Shown piece by piece: positions 1 through 13,074 of a DNA stretch of 64,000 nucleotides. The notes below the pieces were generated by a model, which did no database searches, had not been told where the DNA came from, and was given only the letters and a program-made list of their open reading frames with translations. A program made the translations under genes and the position numbers. This stretch comes from Eumeta japonica (taxonomy: Eukaryota > Arthropoda > Insecta > Lepidoptera > Psychidae): assembly GCA_005406025.1 (NCBI GenBank), contig BGZK01000209.1, positions 62,001-126,000 of the forward strand, in the 5' to 3' direction. Position 1 is the first letter of the stretch; each line of letters begins with the position of its first letter.

Positions 1-530
1 GACTGTTTGAGAAATGGACAGATGTACAGACATATGTAAAAGCAGAGGAACAGAGGAGGTTTAATAATAGAGTCCCGTTGATACCCTTTAAATACAGTAT
101 CCTAAAAATTAAAATTAGGTCATAAAAATCATTCTAAATAATATATTTCTTTTTTAGAAATTTCCAAAAATATTCTTCATCGCCATTAAAATTAAAGTTA
201 GGCCATGTAGGTGTTGAATTTGGAATGCTAAAAGTTAGCAAAAGGTATAAAAAAAATAACCAAATTTTAATTACTTTTATTTTGTACTTATATTCACATC
301 TTATTTGGAAACTACTTGGAAAACATTTTATTTGTCTTTGCCCCTTAAAATAATTCTCGTTATGTATTTTTAATATAATAATTTATAATATAACAAAAAC
401 TAACGTTATAAATTCTAAGAATCTAGATATAGTAATCTAAAAAAAAATCTATGCAAACTAAAAAATTGATGTAATACAGTTAAAATTTATGTTTACACCA
501 TTGTCTTTCCTTTTATATTATGGTTTGTCT
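1..530. other. AT-rich intergenic DNA, nothing recognised
   Basis: Strongly A+T-rich with many stop codons in all frames. No coding, RNA or repeat signature that I can identify. Confidence 0.5.
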
Positions 531-860
531 CCCATAGACAAAAGACAAATGACAGACGCACAGACGCAGCAGGGGGGACATGCGCGAGACGTCAAACAGT
601 CGCTAGTGAGTGAAATAAAACAGAAAACGCGGGCCGGTGCGGGTTAATATAATTGTAATAAAACAATTAATTTTAGGAAGTGAAAAACAACAAACACGAT
701 TAAAAACAGTGCCACTAGACGATCGCGGCTCGAACGCCTGGACACCTGAGGCGAGACGTCGGAAGGGTGAGTTCCCGCGCAAACTGACTTCCTCAGGGCT
801 GTCCCGGCGGGTACATTTTTTAATGCAAACGAGGCAAGGATTAAAGGTTACTGCGCGTTA
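531..860. other. GC-rich island with a splice-donor-like site
   Basis: This block stands out from AT-rich flanks by its CpG content. On the + strand it contains GTGAGT at 767-772 preceded by AAGG, which is a good insect 5' splice-site consensus. A short open frame (637-861, opened by GTG rather than ATG) runs through it without similarity to anything I know. It could be a non-coding or 5' coding exon, or a promoter, of a gene continuing beyond the window, but no matching acceptor or downstream exon is identifiable. The call rests on composition and one donor-like motif only. Confidence 0.3.
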
Positions 861-2134
861 AAAAGGGTTTTTATTCGGATTTCGTAATATCTAATCATAA
901 AACCGTATTTTTTTGTTTCGGATTTTGCGGGTACTTTCATTATATTTGGAATTCCATCAACTTAAAGTACATTGCGGGGTTTGTTAAGGTGGCGTGCAAG
1001 CTGGTTATCGAAACGTGCTTGAACGAGCTATGTAAATCGTGCGATTGCCGTCCAAATCTTCAGCGGTCAAATCAAATCTTATTGACTTTAACAATATTGT
1101 ATTTTAGATTAGGTATTACCGGACGGGTATAATAATTTGCTTTTGCAAGGCATACATTTGTTTTTTTTTTAAAAAAAAGGAGATTAGGAATATTTGCGGA
1201 AATACGCATGATCGTTTTCATACGGTATATGATAATAATCGTTTGATATACATCAATATTCACTACATAGACAAATATTACAAAGCACAACAGTGCCTAT
1301 ATTTTACGATGCTTCAAACTAATGTATGAAGCAACGTACCCCGACATAACATGCCTTCTTATGTAATCTATTGAATAATTAATTATAATTTTTCGCATTC
1401 ACTTGTAATACTGAAATCAGAGCAATTAATTATATCTTCAGATAGTAACTATTCAACTGATTCCGATATTTAAATGGCAAAAAATTATAACAGGGACCGT
1501 TTAAATGTGTATCAAATGCAGTTACCGTATTTACGCATTAATTACACCAATTCCAATCCCCTGCGCAGACGTTGTCGAAACGGAATCTAAATAAATAAGC
1601 GCTCGACGTAATTTCAAATATTTCAAGCGGTAGCACTTGAAACTTTAAGTATGAAACGTCTTATTAAAATTTTCTCTTGAAAGTGCTTATTGCCGTAGCT
1701 CGGGCGCCGGGCGGACTACCTTGTACCAGTTATTCTGAGAAAAGGAGAATATTGCTAGGACGTAAAACTTTGCGGTGTAAAACATTTTTGAATTTTCATA
1801 TTTCTCTACGTAAATAGCGTTACATGAATATTACATTGTTGCCTGCGGAGTGAATATACGTTGAGCTGTTGTTACGGGTTTCTCATAGCATCGATTTTAG
1901 TCTAGCCATACACGTAATACATATTGAAAAATAAAAAATTAATATAACTTCGTTCGTATTTCTGTAATTTTTTTGTGGTTTATTCGGGGGGCAAACGAGC
2001 AGGATCTGATCACCTCCATATTCTGTAAGTGTGGTATTTCACTGTTCGAGCTAGCCCAATTTTGTGCCACAACCAAATTGGCGCTACCACATATTGTGGT
2101 ATGTGATATAATATGTAATCATACCATCTGGACA
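861..2134. other. AT-rich intergenic DNA
   Basis: No supported gene. A short C+G-richer patch lies near 1690-1735. The stretch after about 1970 (a T run followed by a GGGGGGCAAACGAGCAG motif) resembles the start of a decayed interspersed repeat, but I cannot define its ends. Confidence 0.4.
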
Positions 2135-2136
2135 TA

Positions 2137-3416
2137 CGAGGGGCGGCTGATAAGTTCGCGGCCCAAGGTACTTAGCGATGACTCATTATTTCACAACTAT
2201 TACCACTAATTGCGACACTTCTTGTTAGTATAAATATAGCTTCCTTTCGTTATTAAAGTCATTAACAAATTATCTGTCGAAGCACAAACGTCATCATGTC
2301 AGCCGAATCGTCAAATCTCAGTAATATTGAACATCGCGCCGTAATAAGTACTTCGTAAAGAAAGGAAAAAGGCCAAAGAAATTTTGAAGACATGGTATCA
2401 GTTCTTCAGGAATCTGCGCCTTCGTATACGATGGTCAAAAATGGGCTCACTTATTTCAACAAGGACGAGAGAGCTGTGAAGATGATCCTCGCCCAGGACG
2501 TCCTGTGACGGTAGTGACGGAGGAAAATGTTCAAAAATCGAAAATTAGTACTGGCCGACCGAAGAATAAAATTATGGCAGATAGCTGAAGAGTTGCAGAT
2601 TAGTAAAGAACGAGTTGGAGAAATTATACACGAACATATGAATATGAGAAAAATCAGTGCGCGTTGGGTACCAAAAATGCTAACGCCGTTTGACAAGCAG
2701 CGGCGACTTCAGACAAGTAAGGATTTTTGGAGTTAGTCGGGGATAATATAGACGAAATTTGCGACCGAATTGTAACCGTGGATGAAACCTGGTTCGTCAA
2801 TACGATCCGAATCTAAACAGGAGTCCATGCAATGGACGAAAAAGGAGAAAGGCCGCCGAAGAAATTCAAGGTTCAAAAGTCGGCATCGAAGCTTATGGCG
2901 ACAATTTTTGGGATAGTGAAGTTGTTTTACTAATTGATTATTTGCCAAAGGGGACTACTATGAATGGCCAATATTACGCGAATTTATTGGCTCAGGCACG
3001 AGAGGCAGTCGTACAGAAGCGACGTGGAAAGTTATCGCGCGGAGTGCTGTTTTACAAGACAATGCATCTGTCCACACGGCGCGGTTTCGAGGCAGACCCT
3101 GAAGGACACGGGCTTCTCGGAACTTGACCACCCACCCTACAGCCCAGATCTAGCTCAGCGACTATTTCCTTTTCCAATTTAAAAAGGAGTTACGTGGTCG
3201 TAGATTTGTTGATGACAATCAAATGAAGATGGCTGTAGAAAGCCATTTTGACTGCAAAGAAAAGGAATATTTTGGGCGGTTTGAAGGCGTTATACACCAG
3301 ATGTGAAAAATGTATTTCGCTTGAGGGAGACTATATTGAAAAATAAAAATAAAATACTCGTACTTTTCTTTCATTTAATTAATGCCTTAGACCGCGGACT
3401 TATCAGTCGCCCCTCG
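2137..3416 (+). mobile_element. Full-length mariner transposon (inactive)
   Basis: The element is bounded by ~25-bp terminal inverted repeats: CGAGGGGCGGCTGATAAGTT at 2137 and the reverse complement of CGAGGGGCGACTGATAAGTC ending at 3416. It is flanked by TA at 2135-2136 and 3417-3418, the target duplication expected of mariner/Tc1 elements. The length of about 1.28 kb is typical of a complete mariner. The internal transposase frame is broken many times, so the copy is non-autonomous now, although intact TIRs might still be recognised by a related transposase. Confidence 0.9.
2296..3330 (+). pseudogene. Mariner transposase pseudogene
   Basis: A DDD-type mariner transposase can be read across several frames from the ATG at 2296. 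Visible signatures are VDETW (first catalytic Asp) near 2778, QDNASVHT (second Asp) near 3055-3080, and DHPPYSPDLA (third Asp) near 3125-3155. The spacing of the last two fits the D34D pattern of mariner. Between them the frame GTTMNGQYYANLL remains open. Numerous stop codons and frameshifts occur, beginning about 20 codons after the start. The family assignment rests on these motifs and on the TIRs that enclose the frame; the copy is dead. Confidence 0.88.
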
Positions 3417-3418
3417 TA

Positions 3419-4529
3419 TTATGATCCACAAATCTTAAATGTCATCCCTAAATTATACGAGCTCCGAATAGGCGAGGGTCAGGCAAAATCTCACCAAATC
3501 GCAATTCGGTTGAGTGGGTTCAAAAAAATCTCTCCTCAACGTTGATCATCAAATAATAGTCTGATAGCTCATGACGCACGTTTCATGAAGCGTTTGGCTC
3601 AGGTAGATAGTTTACACAGAAATATCCATAGGTAAGATGTGTAGTTAATAGGCTGTTTGCCTGACCTACCTGGATAGACAAGCTATTGCGCATGTAAGGA
3701 AGATGTAAAGAAAACTGCATTCAGAGAAAACTGAATACGAGTGAGAGCAACGACCGCAGCATATCTCTCTCTGTCATACGCAAAATTTCTATAGTGTTTG
3801 CCAATTATAAAATACCAAAAGACGTTTTTGGCTTTTGCAAATATTTTAAATATGTCTAATTGAGACGCTATTAAAATTTCAGTCTGAATCAATCGATTAT
3901 TTTTTTATTTTGTAAAATACATCTTAGAGCTATTCTGGTTTAATGTTAACCCATCTAAAAGTGTCAACCTTATTTAATTTTTTACTCAAAACCAACTTAA
4001 CTTTCGAATAGTAATTGTTGGCTTCTGAATCAAAAACCTTTGTTGTTGTATATTTTTTACACCTTTTCTATATGCGCGGCATTTGGTGTACCCAAATTGG
4101 TCATGCAAACAATCCTCTTATCCATGAATACTATTGAAGCGTGCGTCATGAGCTCTCCGACTATAATATGCTACTACAATAGTTTGTATTTATTGTTATG
4201 CGTATCGAACATGTTTAATAATACGGATATGTCGACGCCAAATTACTATGAAACTTACTATGACTTAGAAAGTGCTTAGATGTTTGTTACGCCATTGTGT
4301 TAGTTCGAGTATAGGAATAAAAGCACGAAATCGATGCGACTGCAAAAAGATATGAAACACGAAAATGTCATATCACCGAAACTTTTCATAGCAACATAAA
4401 AAGACGTTTTGTTGCCTTAATTTGAATAGGATACATAACTCACTTTGATTTGCTGACGTTAGCATAATAGCGGAGTTGCTGAGTTATAGTGACTTTAAGG
4501 GAGTCTTCAAGACATAGCACTAGAAATAG
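3419..4529. other. AT-rich intergenic DNA
   Basis: No coding or repeat signal recognised. The open frame at 4040-4279 (79 codons) has no recognisable domain and ordinary AT-rich composition. Confidence 0.4.
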
Positions 4530-5065
4530 AAATGGACAGGACGAAAATTATGTAAAATGCAAATATAGTATCGTTTCCAATAATAATAGTTGAGAACTCT
4601 AGAATCGAATTTGGAGATAAATACATCTTCTTGGCCAAATTGTCCCACTAGGTAGATTAAATTTTGACAAAGATCTTACACAAAGAATTGAGTTCGGCTG
4701 AGCAGCTTTCGAAGGTCGACAGCTAAAATGTACCTCAGTGCTTAAAGTCTTTGATCGGTAGGTGTTGCCAGTAATGATATACGGATATATAAGATGTAGA
4801 CCCTTAAAGAAGCTCAAAGACCCTCAATGTGCGATGCAAAGACCTGTGCTCCTGGTTACTCTGTAAAATAAAATCCGAAACGAGGTAATCCACAAAAGAA
4901 CCTGAGTGCCTGACATATCAAAATCAGTAAAATCAAGTGGTAATGAGCAGAACATATATATAATTTATATAACCGATAACCGCCGGGTCAGAAAGTTTCT
5001 GGAGTGGCGACCACGAACTGGTTGTCGCAACGTGGACGGCTTCCACTAGATGGGAACTTTAAACG
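4530..5065 (+). mobile_element. RTE-type LINE fragment (C-terminal part of the ORF)
   Basis: Read across frames, the + strand spells the region downstream of the reverse transcriptase catalytic box of RTE-type LINEs. It includes a YIFLGQIVPLGRLNFDK segment near 4620-4670, a KLKDPQ-like segment near 4810, a KIRNEVI-like segment near 4870, a SKIKW segment near 4928 and a VATTNWLSQRGRLPLDG segment near 5003-5053, which matches the RPRTGRRSVGRPP region in related elements. Frameshifts and stops are frequent and neither element end is present. It is a 5'-truncated, inactive fragment. The clade (RTE/BovB-like) is inferred from familiarity with the motif order. Confidence 0.7.
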
Positions 5066-6569
5066 TAGCAACTTTTTGTGTTATTGTTGCATACAATATA
5101 TATATAGTAAATTTATAAACAATACTAATAATCATTTTACCGAATCAATCTCGGCGAGCCATCGATTAAATATTTTATTTAACGGACCACACCTAATTTA
5201 TAAGTTACTCTAAATGTACTTCAACTAGTTACCCGAAGAATTGAAAAATTAAACACTTTCAGAGCTACGATAACTGCAAGAATAGTGTCATAAAACTTCT
5301 ACAGCACAAGCTTTTTTATTTGCTTATTCGAGGAATAAACGAGCATGCGAGTCACTAGAGAGGAAGTGGTTATAGCTACTCATAGACGCTCGCAACCCCC
5401 GAAGAGTCGGCAGTTCGTTGCAAGGAATAGGATATCTGAAGGAGAGAGGTGTGGACTGATGGAGGGGGAAAAGGGGAGTGGAGTACCGAAACTCTCGTTC
5501 GCCGAATGAAACGTAATAGCGAAAGCTGCTACTTCATGTCTGTATTTTGTATTTCTCATCGGTCGAGCCGGCCCATTTTCATATTACAGGCAAATTAACC
5601 ACAGCATGGTTCGACCACCAAAGTTTTGGTCATTGTCTATCCCAAAAAACACTGCTATAGAATGATTTCAAATTTAAACTCCGAAATACATCGCAGGGCC
5701 GAAGAAATTGGTAATTTACTTTTAAATTACCACAATGGAAATCAGAAAGTTTTTAACATGTCAAAAAGTTATAAGAAGGTCGGAGAAAGACTAAACATTT
5801 CACGAGACTTATTTTGCTTTCAGATTATTCTCATTATAAGTAAAACATTGTCTTTTAAAAACACTATTAACTTAGTCGTATTTTTAAATCCATTTATGAC
5901 AGAAGTTTTTTTAATGTATAGAATACTTACTTATTTTCTTTAGACGTCATCAATACAAAAAATATATCTTGCAATCTACAATAACATCACAGTTTTGATT
6001 GATAGATAAACAATAGAGAAATCGTGATTTGTAGACTGAGACTTGCTAACACCCATAAATCCATCACGCATCTCGAAACGTATCAAAGTGGGATCAATTA
6101 TGGACGGATGAAATTCCCCCTTCAGCCATATAAATTATGAGATTAACATGTCAGATCCGGTGCTGTCCAACGAATTGCTTCAACCGACTGTCTAAATGTC
6201 CTTGACAGCAACGTGAAGAATCAGTGATATTTAGTTGCAATTGTTATCCACGGCTATTGTAAACAATTTGTACTATGTGTATGAGGTTGAATGACCAAAA
6301 AAATATTTATCGAAATGGTAAATTGTTATAATCTACCGTCTTTGGCCGATTACGTAACTTACCACTTCCTAAGTAATGAATATGCTTTAACCGTAATAAT
6401 GTTGACAGCAACAAATACTTGATTATAATTTGGTAGATTTCAAAGTCGACTTGGCAAACGCTACTCATTCATTCATATTATTTTCATCAAAAATAGGTTT
6501 AAAACCATAAGCTACAACATATATATAAATGAATGTTTGTATGTATGTTGTCTAAACTCCAACGCCTTT
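5066..6569. other. Intergenic DNA with possible decayed repeats
   Basis: No gene supported. Around 5335-5420 the sequence (AACGAGCATGCGAGTCAC and a GACGCTCGCAACCCCCGAAG motif) resembles a decayed lepidopteran interspersed repeat. The 105-codon open frame at 5626-5943 starts with GTG and has no recognisable domain. Confidence 0.35.
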
Positions 6570-6790
6570 GGACCGATCACCATGAAAATTGGCATGTGAA
6601 TGTATTTTTCCACGAAAAAGGATTTTGTGCTATCCACTTTGTTCTAACTCCTCACCGGATGGTGCTGCAATATATCAACTTCTATACTGTTTAATCGATC
6701 ACCATAAAAATGAGAATGCATGTATATTTTTTCGTGGAGAAGGTTTTTGCGCTATTGTTTTTGTTTTAATTCAACACCGCCAATTTATAC
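6570..6790 (+). repeat. Tandem duplicated ~122-bp module
   Basis: Two diverged direct copies start at about 6575 and 6697, each opening with GATCACCAT(G/A)AAAAT and ending in TCAACACCGCC or CTCACCGGA. Both contain a TTTTTCCACGAAAAAGG / TTTTTTCGTGGAGAAGG segment. The spacing is about 122 bp. The module is probably part of an older interspersed repeat whose boundaries are lost. Confidence 0.6.
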
Positions 6791-7584
6791 CATTATAACA
6801 AAAATTTTATATCAGAATTAGTCAATTTCTATTTCTATTAATAATGCATTACCGATTACTTTTCTATAACCTACATTTTTACTTCAAAAAAATTTAAATT
6901 TTCTATTCTGATTTCGTTCCATTCGATTGTGATTTATTTAAACTCAAATCTTTTTATTTAAATCGAATGAAACTTTTATCATTTATTGACTAATTTAACA
7001 TTTGGTGAACTGCTTTTCCAATCAACGAAAAAACTAATAATTCATGAAACATGCATTTAAAAGACGTTATTATGATTCGTCATAGATACGTCACTGCTAA
7101 CAATTTTATGAATCAGTAATCTTTGTTTAATTATGAACATTTTTAACTATATAATTTAATGTTTAAATGGCAGAAATTTAATGCTATTTATTAATAGTTT
7201 TGAAGGCATTTATTGTGAATACCTACTGATATCTAACCAACAATGGATACGAAATTATTTTATTCGCGCTTTGTGAAGGTGTTATTAGAGGTTTTGTTTT
7301 GATATTTCATTCCTCGATTAAGCTGGGCAGATACATTAAAATTTCATGACAAACATGTAAATATTATTTAATAACGTATTCGTCAGCATAGTTTATAAAT
7401 AAGTGTTAATAAATTCTGTGCATTATTCAATTAGTAAATTTTTTTACTTATTTATTATTTGTAAAGGTTATAAAAATTCGCAATACCCTATCATATATGA
7501 GTAACTTCCCACTTATAACTAACGATCCGGGTATAAAAGAATGAAAATTTCAAAATGGAAAATACATTCACAGAATATGAAAAA
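6791..7584. other. AT-rich intergenic DNA
   Basis: Very A+T-rich, no supported gene or repeat. Confidence 0.4.
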
Positions 7585-8335
7585 ACCGGGCCAAGAGCAT
7601 GTCAGACCATACTCAATCTTACTGTAAAGAAATGCATTAATACAAATGACAAAAACTACGTTGTTACACTTTTTTTCATGTTTTCTGCACAGAGTAAGTC
7701 TAAGCACTTTTGTCGCCTATAACTAGAGAAACAAGCAGATATGTCGACTGTGACTCTTAAACTGGTGTAAGCTAAACTGGACTAGCAAAAGAGCACATGT
7801 TCATGGCACTTACGTCCGTTTGTTGAGAAGCGCAGTTTTTAGGTATTTTGTTCGCAGTTTATGAAAAACGGTATATCCAATCATCTTGAAAATAATTTTC
7901 TTTTAAAGTGTTTATTAAGCGTTACCTGTGTAATATTTTTCATATTGTTTGAATGTACGGTTTAAAAATAAACGGCGTGGCCACAACTTATGCTACTTTC
8001 GAAGCGATTATATATTTTTAAAATATTCAATCAATCAAAAGAATCGTTTAGAAACATTGACATGTTTTTTAAAAGAACTGTCAAAATATGTGCCACGCAT
8101 TGATGTTTATAAAATGTTAAATACATCAACGTCGAAGGTGAGAAAAAATTTTTTCGTTACTTGTATGAGTGCCCCCACCCCCAGAAATATTTATTTTTGT
8201 TATTTAACTAAAATACTAAGTAGCGCCTTATACTAGATACCCATTCTTCAAACTTCATCAATATACGTCTTGCAGTTGGACATGACGAAATTGTAAGTGT
8301 TCCTTTTTTGCCATTTTGACTACGGAATCCTAATA
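7585..8335 (+). repeat. Interspersed repeat family R1, copy A
   Basis: First of three copies in the window. It begins with GGCCAAGAGCATGTCAGACC and ends near GGACATGACGAAATTGTAAG followed by a CCATTTTGACTACGGAATC tail. It shares the internal landmarks GAGAAGCGCAGTTTTT, AAAGAACTGTC(A/G)AAATATGTGCCAC and TATTTATTTTTGTTATTTAACTA with copies B (23326) and C (40735, inverted). There is no coding capacity. It has lost the GGACGGACGG stretch that precedes the tail in copy B. It is probably a non-autonomous transposon relic; the class is unknown to me. Confidence 0.8.
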
Positions 8336-11202
8336 AATAATGAAATCCCGATTTACGATGTCGAAAAATGGAGTATTAAAAATGAGCGTGATGACGAAGT
8401 TTGATTACGTATGGTAACTATAAATGAATTAAAAAATATGTTGAATGAACTTTATTATTATAAATATTTTTATGTGGTATTCTGGTACACAAAACATAAA
8501 TTTAATGTATTATTGAAAATATGAACAAAATACAACTTATTTATATAGCCATTATGTAGACCGACACGACAACGTCCGCCGGGTTCAGCAAATTTATTAA
8601 ATGAATTAAACGAATGTTTATAACTTCTTTATTAAAAATAAATCTTTCATATTCCGATCTTTTCATAAAAGGTTCGTTTTCTTTTTTTTTTTTTGATAAC
8701 ATCTAACATTTTATTTTACCGATTTTAGCTTCCGTCAAGTCATAAAACATTTATGACAAAAGACATTACGAGTACCTTCTCAAATTCGACTTGGAATATT
8801 TTGTAAACGACATCTTAATTATTTTAAATGAGTAATAAGCTATGTGAATAAGTTATGATATATGTATAAACATGAAAATCTCGTAAGTGATTCTATTTCG
8901 ATGTAAACTTATTTACCTTGTTAAGGTTAACAAAATGAGGTTTTGAATTAGGTCGGTGGTAGTCTTGAGAGCCAATATGTGCGTGTGTTCAACCAATGAA
9001 TAGCTCTTCCGAAAAAACAATAGCCTGTAGTATGATTTACGAATGTAGGGTCCAAATTTACTAGGAATAACGCATTTTTCTCAAACAGCCTCCGGTTCTA
9101 TTCTTAACTGCATTAAAACACTACTTTTTATTCACTGGTTCACTTTTTTCTTCATAAACGTAGTGTATGGATTTAATTTTTACAAGAAAAATAATTTTGT
9201 AGCCGCTTCAGCGTAAAGAAATTCAAGGCTAAAATCGCTCATCTCTCACTTATTTTTACTGTCATTGTAGTCTTTTCCATGCGATATGACCCCGAGATAA
9301 ATATTTTTTTAATATTATTTTAACTTATATTTGATATTCTTTCGTGTGAGGTGTGAATTTGCGGAAATACGTAACTAGGCGCTTGCCTGAAACGTCTCAG
9401 GATGTACACCGCCGCCGACCCTCGAATTCGTTTTTCTACTACGAATCCCCATCCATCTAATTGAATTCGAGAAAATTGATAGATATCGAACAACTCAGGA
9501 AGCGTTAACATTTCGTTTATCTCTAAGTCCGCTAAATAGTTAGAATGTAATTTTTACGTTCGTTTTGTGCCAAATCAATAAATACATCCTGAGGAAAAGG
9601 TACACAGTCACGTCTACCACCGATCCAAGAGATCTTAGACCCTGGTAAAGGCGACTGTATGGTTTTTCCTGAGAATCAGTCTTTCATGGGACACTTCTCT
9701 GAATAATCGTCCCCAGTACATGCGATGCAAAGAGCTGCGACATCACCTTGCGAGGCTAAGGAACCGTTCCAAAACGAGAAACAACGTCAAGGGTTTTTTT
9801 TTATGAATGTGCAGGCCCTTATTTTCTGGGCGGTTGGATCGCGCTAGACTAAGCCTGTCCTATTTAAGGAGTCGTTCCATAAACGTAGGAGTAAATATAA
9901 ACTCAAATTTGTCGCGGCACTGTTAATTTGTTCTCAAGAAAAATCAGTTGTACCAAGACAAAACGTGTTTGTTGTGATGTTATAGCCGCACAGCAATGAA
10001 TGCTAATATTTAGCAAAATGTCATTGATGTGTAAATACATGTCTCGACTTCACACACAAATTTATCACGACACTGTTCAACGCCTTCCCGAAAGAGATTA
10101 ACTCCAACAAATTGACGCGTAATATATACAGGGAAGAGGATGTCCACGCTTTTGATCGCGGGCCTGAAACGATGTAGGATTAAAATTCGTTCTCTGAATT
10201 GCATGAAAAGCCGTATGCTGTGCTAATAAGTACCGGGCTGTTAATGACCATCGTCACTAGTGCGATGACAAAGTCCGATACCAACGGCTTAACGTGTCCT
10301 CCAAGGTAGGGAGCTGTTTAATTTCAAACTTATTAAAAAAGAACTTATTTGTCTATTCGCACATTATCCGGAAATAAGGTTGTCATACACATCATGTAAA
10401 TACTATATCCATTACCGACTTCATTAATGTAAGTTTCCTCGTTTTTGGAGTCGGTTAAATAGAATTGCTCTATTTCCTATACTTATGTGCCTGGTTTTCC
10501 CTCCACTATCTTGATAAATGACCTAATACGATGCATAATAGCCAATAGCCGTAGCCATATTAATGACACAACTAAAGTTTGAATACGGAGGATTATCATG
10601 TGCGAGCGAAGTAGGTCGAGCCGCGACTTCAAACAAAGTTAAATCACACATGGATGCGGTATTTTTAGTAAAAAATATTTAATATTTAAGATCAAAGTTC
10701 TTTCATCTCTTCAGCCCGTTCTCGGCGATTATCAATTTAAAGTTATAAAGTCTAATGAATGCAAATCATACGAAACTTCTTGTGTGTATAATGCACGAGT
10801 ATAAACTACCCCTCTCCATTTTTTAATTTTTTACTCGGCACTTTGTTTCCTAAAACATACCAAATCAATTATGAAATTACTTTTTACTCATTCTTCTGGA
10901 GACTTTTATGTTTAATGGAACGAGACATTTAAAAACAGTTATTAAAACGCTTTTCAAAGAGCTGGTCTTTATACCGGTTGCTCTATTACGTATTGACGCA
11001 TTAAGATATTTTCAATTTCACGTTTATAACTTGTCTATTACATGACATCTCGATAATATAAAATAACTAAAAAATAGTATGTGTTATAGTTCGGAATAAC
11101 CGTTTAAACAAACGAATTTGAACAAAATAATACAGTTCCTCCCTTAAAATTAAAAGTAAGTTATAATTCATAGGACGACTAGGTACCTAAGTGTTGATTT
11201 TT
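8336..11202. other. Intergenic DNA, nothing recognised
   Basis: About 2.9 kb without a supported gene. Short GC-richer patches occur near 9370-9470 and 9600-9780. The minus-strand frames at 9320-9511 and 10010-10204 (63-64 codons) carry no recognisable domain. Confidence 0.4.
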
Positions 11203-11696
11203 AGGGTGCCGTACCTAGGGTGTCAACAGAACCCTATTACTAAGCCTCCGCTGTCCCTCTGTACGTCTATTTGTCTGTCTGTTTGTCTGACAGCAGGTTG
11301 TCTCATGAACCGTAATAGGTAGACAATTGAAATTTTCACAAAACATCTATTTCTATTACCGCTATATCAACAAATAATAAATATAAAATTAAAACAAATA
11401 TTAAAGAATATTTCTTTGGCGTTTTTTGCTCGATTTTAATAATGGAAATGGAAAGTCGCTCGAACTATCCATACTGCTACAATCCAATAGTACTACAGTT
11501 GCATTAAAAGCAAATAGTAAAAACGAGAAAGGTCCCATTAGAAGAAACGTGTTTTTATCGGAGTTTTTTGTTCAATCTTAATATTACTTCTTGTTTTAAT
11601 TAACTATTTTTAAAAAGTGTATAATATTCAAAATTGTAAGGTGGTACGAAACCTTTCGTATGTGAGCCCAACTCGCACTTGGTCGATTTTTTTTAT
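11203..11696 (+). repeat. Interspersed repeat family R2, copy 1
   Basis: This starts with AGGGTGCCGTACCTAGGGTG, continues through AACCCTATTACTAAGCCTCC GCTGTCC and a CATGAACCGTAATAGGTAGA segment, and ends in CCAACTCGCACTTGGTCGAT plus a T run. The same 5' and 3' landmarks bracket the split copy at 14008-16736. I recognise the motif set as a widespread lepidopteran repeat. No open frame is present in this copy. Confidence 0.8.
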
Positions 11697-12534
11697 TCAC
11701 AGTGAAATTTATTGACTAGGCATTTCATAATTACATCTCTTTATTGAATAATTTGAAACTATAACAAGCTTAAAACTGAACGATATGTTTAATATTTTCA
11801 ATTTTACTCTTTAAACTAAATAGTGTCAAGAAAGCATACAACGAATTGAGAACTAAAGGAATTCGGGTTGCAAATGTGGACAGATAAATAAACTCACTGC
11901 TTGTAATTAATATATAATATGGTTTTATTGCGACTATCGAATGTTATAAAACGGGAACATGCGGGAATATGAACAATGACATTTCGCTATTGACAGTAGC
12001 GCCACAAAAGGGCGATAAAAAAGAATTAATATTGGGTGCGTTCATAAACACTAACAAGAACACATAAATCATGGATTGGAAAGCTGAAAGACAAAACAAA
12101 GTGGGTATGGCGAATGTTTAAATCGTCGTTGAAAGTTGGAGTTATTCGGTTTATTATTATACATAGCGATAATCATTTGAGAATAGATTTGGAAGTTGAA
12201 TAACGGAACGTTTTGGTAATGGAAAGCTTCTTAATTTATTCGTTTCATTCTTTACGATTACTCCTTGCCTATAGGATCTTTATAAATGAAATACTCTATG
12301 GTGTCCATTATTAGGTTTCTAACATTCATCTTCCGTCTTTAGCAATAGGCTATTCTGACAATAGTTTTGTAAGCGTTTTAATCATCATACGATCATATAG
12401 CCACCAGAAAAAATCGGCGCCGTCTATGGTCACTTGCAACACCAGAGAAGTCACTAGAAGTCACAGAGCGTCATCACCCTTTTAAAAAGAAATATGATCT
12501 TTCCTTAAAAATCCGTTGTAGTAATCGATCGAGA
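11697..12534. other. Intergenic DNA
   Basis: No gene supported. At about 12405-12490 the segment GGTCACTTGCAACACCAGAG followed by GTCACTAGAAGTCACAGAGC resembles a decayed SINE-like or other interspersed repeat. Confidence 0.4.
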
Positions 12535-12817
12535 ATATGGTACCTTCTAGAACATACGCATCTTAAATGACTCAGCAAATATTAAGAAAGTATGGCTGAA
12601 AAGTATTTATGCCTCTACTATATAACCTAACCTGCGTCTCAAATTTTCACCTGTTTCCGTCTCTTCACAATTCTTTAAGTAGTATTATATTAGGTTAACA
12701 TCAAAGAGGACTATCAAAACTACTTGTCGCAGTTTTTTAATCAGAAATCCCAAAATTTCTATAGCAATGGGATTTTATCACTACCTACAAAATGGCAACA
12801 AGTTGTTGAGCAAAGTA

Positions 12818-12863
<46 letters not shown>

Positions 12864-12915
12864 ATTAAACGTAATTTAAAAAAACCTTTTTCCCCGGCCT
12901 TATATATATTAAATG
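12535..12915 (+). mobile_element. Mariner 3'-end fragment
   Basis: It aligns by eye to the 3' part of the mariner remnant at about 60390-60755. Shared landmarks are GACTCAGCAAA, TTTTCACCTGTTTC, TCACAATTCTTTA(A/G)GTAGT, TTAGGTTAACATCA, GTCGCAGTTTTTT and AATGGCAACAAGTTGTTGA. The matching coding segment is the region after the third catalytic Asp (HPPYS-DLAPSDFHLF in the better copy). A (TA)n run has expanded just downstream of the old stop region. The 5' two thirds of the element are missing. Confidence 0.75.
12819..12860. repeat. (TA)21 microsatellite
   Basis: Uninterrupted TA dinucleotides, located within the 3' untranslated part of a mariner fragment where the related copy has only a short TATATAT. 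Confidence 0.95.
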
Positions 12916-13074
12916 CCCATCATACCTACAGGAAAAAAAATGATTCATACAACCTTTTTGCAACTAAGTATCTTTGGTTGCCTTTACAAACGTGCTTACC
13001 TGTTATTCGCATATAAAATATACAATAATTTCCTTTAACTAAGAATTCTTGTTGAAAATTGAAGAAATAATGAA
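12916..13074. other. Short AT-rich spacer
   Basis: Nothing recognised between the mariner fragment and the SINE-like head. Confidence 0.4.
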